From Spirometra erinaceieuropaei (taxonomy: Eukaryota > Platyhelminthes > Cestoda > Diphyllobothriidea > Diphyllobothriidae), in NCBI GenBank assembly GCA_902702965.1, contig CACRXP010000387.1, positions 340,926 through 404,925 of the forward strand: 64,000 nucleotides of DNA, given 5' to 3'. Under the pieces are notes generated by a model. The model ran no database searches, was not told the origin of the DNA, and saw only the letters and a list, made by a program, of their open reading frames with translations. Numbering within the stretch: the stretch's first letter is position 1; each line of letters opens with the position of its first letter. Positions 59,471 through 64,000 of the stretch are shown piece by piece. The translations under genes were made by a program, and so were the position numbers.

Positions 59471-61918
59471 GGCATTTGTGCCAGGATGGAAAAGTATATC
59501 AAAGGAGGAGAGTTTACAGTTGTTACAAGGATGATGTTATAAAAACGCATGCTGTACCGCACGCAGTGGGCCGTTCTGTGCTGAATGACGAAATATCGTA
59601 TCTTTGAGCAGAGCTTATGGGATTTTCGAAGCTGCTAGTGGGGATGCTGATCGATAGGAAATTGTCAAATAATGTAAATCGGCTTCGCTCCGGAAGGGGC
59701 ATGGTGTGGGCATTTACTTATGAAAATTCAGCAATTATCAGGTTTATTGTGGTTTATGGCACGAGCTAACCCAAAAGGCCTGTTTGGCAGGAGTATGCTG
59801 AGACAATAATTGCGTCTTCCTGTGAGACGATCAGGAAAAACCGAAACACTATCAAAATGTGCACTGTCTGGGAGGGACAATTTCGCTTAATCTCGGCGAT
59901 CGCTAGTGCTTCAGCGGTAGTATTACTGCCGTTCATGTGGAAGATCGAGATTTAAATCGCGATCGTGACAAAGACAGGCACTAAAGGCGATGTCTGATGA
60001 AAGTGAACTCGTGTCCAGTACCTCCATCCGAAGTGAGATAACCCTATGAAATCCATATGGGGGGCAGAGGTGAAGTTGAATGCTAAGGGTGTGCGACCTG
60101 AAATAAACAAATATCTGGATTTTACTTTATGAATCCATAAGTAAGAAATTAATGGGTGTAAGGAAAAGCGGTCTCCTACTTGAGGGATTTTCGCATTACA
60201 ACCACATTTAGATGCACCTTAATATTTCGACAGCAAGGATTGTTTCTGCCAGGGAAGAACGCCAAAAGTTCGGGCCTGACATTACTCAAACCAATGAAGT
60301 CTTCGGTCATCTACTTTATCTTAGGAGTTTTGACCGGCTTATTTTGGAAGTCGGCCTGGTCCAGTTCAAAGGGAATTTAGACAACCAAGAACGCTTTGTG
60401 TGCCATATGAAAACCGGCAATGAGCTATCAGGAAATGCGCACATTCTATTTGAGACTGAAGAGTTCAATCTAAGAGAACATGGTCAACAGATGACTTTTC
60501 CCATTTACTCGTGCTGATCAGATTCAATAATTAACCATGAACCCGAGCGATAGGTTGCGTTCCCCCTAATAACACTGACAATCAAAAATCCAAATACGAC
60601 ACATGCTTCGTTACAGAGAAAAATGTTTGACCGCACACCATAGTTGTCTAATGCTTCCACTCGATTGAGAGAAAATACTACTGCCTTGCTTCAAGAGTAA
60701 AGAAGATATCATTTGGAAATTCAAAGGGGCTGATCCTCTGCTTTTGCATGTCCTATAGTTAAACTCATGCCGTTTTTTGATAGGCGTTAGAAATTGCAGA
60801 CCAAGCAGCGAGATCTGAAGTCTTATTAGAAATCGCTGTTTGTCATTGGAAATTATTAAGATCCACTTGAATATATGTACCCAAGTTCCTTCTCGCGAAT
60901 TTCCTGGTGACCTTTTGGGTGAGCTGCACTTGCAGCAAAAACATGAGTGAACAAGTCATTACCAAATTTCTATTTATAACGTTATGGATCAACAAGGAAG
61001 AGAATAGTGATTCCGTCCAGTCCTGCCAACATTGTGCTGGACCTATATGTGTATTCATTTGTCCTTTTGCGTGCTATTTACGTCTTGCAAGTTAAACAAG
61101 TATTTTGAAGAGGGGACTTGAACGACCTGAGAAGTTCGAATAGATGGATCGACTGATATAATTCGTGACAAATATTTCTCACTCGTGTAAATATTTTTCG
61201 CGGACAGGTCCAAGATGCGCAGTAAGTAATTTGTATGATTCTAAGAATTACTCATTTCCGTTCTCCACGGAGTCGAGGATTCTGGAAACACCCTATTTGT
61301 GTTTGGTGGACATATAAGTCACTAAAGGATCGATTTCACATTCGTTGTTTCAATTAAAGGTACGCGCAACGTAATGTGCATCATTTATTTTGCCCAAAAA
61401 CCTTTCATGACTCCGGGACGTCAAATATGGGGGGGGGAGATGTCTATAGTAGTGATATGAAGGGCTCATTATGTAAAGCTGTATTTTTCAAGGACGTCTG
61501 TTGGAAGCCGCACTCTGAATGCAGCGGAAGCAGGAAACAAAACGTACCACAAGACAGGAGACAATTTAAAAAATCAGACGATGACATTAGTGCCTGGAAG
61601 AATACCAAGATTAGAGGTCGAATGGGACAAAGGGCATATAGTATTCAAACAGTCCGCATCCATATGATCTCGAATGTCAAAATCAGGTCTCTCTGGGCGC
61701 TTTGATTAAAAAATACGTGAGTCACGACAAATAAAGGCGGACAGACGGGGAGCAGGTGAGTTTGAGTTGACTTGTCTTAGCTAGGAAAGGCGGTATCCCG
61801 AAGATGGCGATGGGGACGAGGGACGAGAGAAGGGGAGGGGAACGAGAGAAAGGCAGACAGGCACAGGCTGGGTCGGGTTAGCGTATGTGGGTGGGTGACC
61901 GAACGGAGAGGTCGGAAG
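59471..61918. other. No recognised gene
   Basis: A tRNA-like stretch at about 59900-59965 has 7-base acceptor-like pairing (CGATCGC with GCGATCG) and an A box-like GCTTCAGCGGTAG, but poor anticodon and T arms, so it is not called as a gene. Frames at 60180-60517 (+) and 61376-61705 (+) have no known motif. The part next to 61918 should include the 3' UTR of the synaptotagmin-like gene. Confidence 0.45.
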
Positions 61919-62229
61919 TCACGCCAGGATCGGATGCCACTCGGCGACCTGCCGTCGAGGGGTCTCGATGGCAGTTTTCCACTGTTGTCTGGCAGCTTCA
62001 CTGGCCTGGGCACCGACCGTGACATGGCCAATCACCTTGCTCTGCGTATCTCGCTCCCAATTGACCACACGAAAATGTAATTTTAGATTCTCTAGTTTAG
62101 CCTGTTGAGGTATTTCCAGGGCAAAGGCCTCGTTGAAGACCGGGGCTGAGGTTCGCTTCTTCACGTGCGTTTTCTTCTTGGCGATCCGCCTATTGCCCTC
62201 CATGAAGTGAATCTTCACGTATGGGTTCC
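61919..62229 (-). CDS. Synaptotagmin-like protein, last exon (C2B domain)
   Basis: Terminal exon (102 residues plus stop at 61921-61919) encoding most of a C2B domain, the membrane- and SNARE-binding module of synaptotagmins in vesicle traffic. Landmarks in order: NPYVKI, the polybasic KKKTHVKK (beta-4 strand), PVFNEAFALEIP, LHFRVVNWERD, KVIGHVTVG, ASEAARQQWK and PRRQVAEWHPI; the last two are the classic C2B tail with its W-H-x-(L/I) ending. The acceptor is CTCCTTGCGCAG (AG at 62231-62230), with the split codon in phase 1. Two usual calcium-ligand positions are changed: SDPYVK reads GNPYVK, and the D-x-D after the VV strand reads NWE. This implies a calcium-independent isoform. Earlier exons (C2A, transmembrane segment) are not visible to the right. 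Confidence 0.82.
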
Positions 62230-62805
62230 CTGCGCAAGGAGTGAGGGAGAGCAAGATGTAGATGGAGTTTAAAAAACATCGGTTATCAAATAAGCCCACT
62301 AAGATCATCCAAAAGTCGAATTCGTCCTAGCGTAGACGTATTACCGAAAGTTTGGGGATGAGTACAATGACCATTGCCGTTTTATTCGCCGTCTTCAGAC
62401 ATACGTACCCTATTCCCAGAGAGAAGTAACCTAGATTTTGAATCTAAGTCAAGTTGGATGTGCAGCATAGCGTACTTTCACTTCAGCTACGAACAAATGT
62501 TCGGCTGGCGTCCCTGAGGACGACTTAAACCAATCTCCTCTGATCGCAGAATGAAGTTCGAACTTTTTCTTTAGCCTATGTACTCCAGTACCGTCCTCAA
62601 AACGGGCGCCGCGGTAAATCCGCTGGACCAACACGGGAGTCACATCAGATTCTGGCAGGCGTTGTCGGGAATACGCACCCATAACTAATGCCAACACTTG
62701 GGATGTGGTGACAGGCCCATTTGCCGGTTCAGGTCGCGCCACTTGAGAACTCTGCCGCCGTCCCCATTGTTATTATTGATTAAAATCCCGGCTAAGTGTT
62801 TGGTG
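62230..62805. other. Upstream intron of synaptotagmin-like gene; unassigned ORF
   Basis: A minus-strand frame at 62742-62449 (97 codons, including RIYRGARFEDGTGVHRLKKKF) is of a size and composition that could be an exon. However, it does not resemble the missing first part of C2B, and its only easy donor (AAA|GTACGC) has a phase that does not fit the exon at 62229. Left unassigned. Confidence 0.35.
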
Positions 62806-63050
62806 TGGGCCAGGGGGTGCGCCTAGGTGCGGGTTCACGCCGTGCCAACCACTTATGTCCTCTCCCACCTCCGGTCTTATTGACTCTATCTTGACACCGG
62901 ACCCAGGTGGAGGAGGAAGGAGAGAGTGTGTTAGATGCTGTGCAAGCCTATTACCACTATAACTAACTCAGACACAAGTTGCCGTGCCTGCTCTCACTCT
63001 GCCGTGAAGCAGTCGGTGGACCTCGTCAGTCATGAAGGTCGAACTGTCAT
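62806..63050. repeat. GC-rich dispersed repeat, copy 3
   Basis: Shares the head block TAGGTGCGGGTTCACGCCGT and the tail block (GATGCTGTGCAAGCC, ATAACTAACTCA, CAAGTTGCCGTGCCTGC) with 47.73-48.33 kb. The middle part is missing, so it is an internally deleted copy. Confidence 0.6.
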
Positions 63051-63963
63051 GTACTCCAGTGTAATGGCAGCTGTTGCCCTTTTTAACAAACGCTGTCACC
63101 CGTTTATCGTTGCCAAAAAAGCAGCGGCACTTGCCCGTTGCTTTAGGCCGCAGTGAGATTCAAATCCCATAGACAGTCTTGCAGATGCGTGGAATACAGC
63201 GGGATCACCACTACAATCGGCTAGACTGCTTAGCTGCTGTTCCCAAGATAACATTCGCCGGTATGGAGGGGACCAGACTTACTCAGACCGCCGCCTAATT
63301 GTTGATGTTTCAAGAAAAAAACACTTACCACGACACGGACGGGCTATTATTCAGTGACGGTTGACGTATTGCATGGGAGAAGACGTGCCCTTTATAATTT
63401 CTTAACATCAGAGTTATTCACCCTGAAGAAGTTCACACAAAAGGTGTTTCGTTTTCCATTAATCTTTTTGGCTACAAAAGATGGCATATTTAGACTCCGT
63501 TTAGTTAATGGGCTGCGGAAAAAATATCAGCAAACCCAGAGTTCGTGCAGTGTTTAATTCTGCAATTAGACCAAATAAGAGTATTTCGGCTCCTTTAAAG
63601 CAAGATTTGACGATAAGGAAGGCATAAATATCGAGAAGAAAAACCAGTACCTTTACAAAGAATGTGTGCAAATGTTTCTAAATACACATCACAAAAAGTT
63701 ATTCATCAAAACCGCCTTCAACCTCGATTAGAGTCTCGACGCGGCTTCTGAAACTGCTGCACCCATTGGTCTAGTGATTCTTATTTGTGATGGCAACGAC
63801 AACTCCGGTGATGGCCTCAGTCGAATCCTTGGTGCTATGAGCATGCGCCTTGTTCTCCTTGTCAGCGGGACCTCAGGCGCAGTAGTCCAGAGGCTTGCGT
63901 CAGGCCAGTTGAGAATCCAAGTGCCAGGAGTAAAAAGGGCAAGATCTTATTTCGTAGCCGTAC
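63051..63963. other. No recognised gene
   Basis: Only short frames. A B box-like GAGATTCAAATCCCAT at about 63158-63173 suggests another decayed tRNA-derived repeat, without a clear A box. Confidence 0.4.
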
Positions 63964-63965
63964 CT

Positions 63966-64000
63966 GCTAGGGGTTAGGGTTAGGGGTTGTGGTTAGGGGT
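63966..64000. repeat. TTAGGG-type repeat at right edge
   Basis: GCTAGGGGTTAGGGTTAGGG and GGTTGTGGTTAGGGGT units, continuing past the window edge. Confidence 0.75.

Noticed and set aside
59895..59970. Candidate tRNA gene (Gly-like A box)
   Set aside because: Acceptor pairing is present but palindromic (GCGATCGC); the anticodon stem does not pair and the T arm lacks the GTTCRA core.
62449..62742. Possible upstream exon of the synaptotagmin-like gene
   Set aside because: The sequence does not resemble the start of C2B, and the only simple donor phase does not fit the acceptor of the C2B exon.

Overview
This window looks like nuclear DNA from a parasitic flatworm. Single-exon islands with good GT/AG splice signals sit in long non-coding stretches. 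These are packed with degenerate non-LTR retrotransposons (RTE-like and CR1-like), a Penelope-like element, tRNA-derived short repeats and patches of TTAGGG-type repeat. There are no bacterial-style operons, rRNAs or CRISPR arrays. The style of repeats suggests a tapeworm (for example the Spirometra/Dibothriocephalus group), but that is inference. No species can be fixed from sequence alone.

Three host-gene exons can be supported, all on the minus strand and all incomplete here. (1) 907-1117 is a LIM zinc-binding domain exon, closest by eye to the first LIM domain of Islet-type LIM-homeobox factors. (2) 28952-29246 is the last exon of NTAQ1, the protein N-terminal glutamine amidohydrolase of the Arg/N-degron pathway. 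(3) 61919-62229 is the last exon of a synaptotagmin-like protein, a C2B domain that appears to have lost calcium ligands. I could not find their partner exons in the window.

Layout. 1-15 kb: the LIM exon, a degenerate C-rich telomere-like patch, two tRNA-like repeat heads near 8.3-8.5 kb, and otherwise unassigned sequence. 15.5-16.2 kb: an RTE-like reverse transcriptase relic (minus). 17.2-17.8 kb: a degenerate palindrome. 18-32 kb: mostly unassigned, with a GC-rich dispersed repeat at 27.8 kb and the NTAQ1 exon at 29 kb. 32.9-41.1 kb: a plus-strand retroelement block with a duplicated ORF1-like module, a MULE-like transposase fragment and two CR1-like LINEs. The second LINE is split by an inverted-repeat insertion. 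42.7-45.0 kb: a duplicated segment containing a CTAA microsatellite. 45.2-47.0 kb: a CR1-like LINE relic (minus). 49.4-53.2 kb: an RTE-like LINE cut off in mid-RT and followed at once by a Penelope-like element (RT plus GIY-YIG). That element is itself interrupted by a nearly perfect 272-bp palindrome. 55.7-59.5 kb: a pile of minus-strand LINE fragments, with a short element inserted in the ATT tail of one. 61.9 kb to the end: the synaptotagmin exon, a dispersed repeat and a terminal TTAGGG-like patch.

The most interesting item is a short, apparently non-autonomous element family seen at 38.9-39.5, 52.55-52.86 and 55.76-55.97 kb. Copies share a 3' half with a TATA-like motif, a conserved hairpin resembling a hammerhead-ribozyme core, and the end TCTGATCA. 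The two cleanest copies start with CGATACAAGCG and are flanked by direct repeats that look like target-site duplications. Two of the three insertions are head-to-head inverted pairs, an arrangement known for Penelope-like elements. One sits inside a Penelope-like element. This suggests, without proving it, a Penelope-mobilised, possibly ribozyme-bearing repeat.
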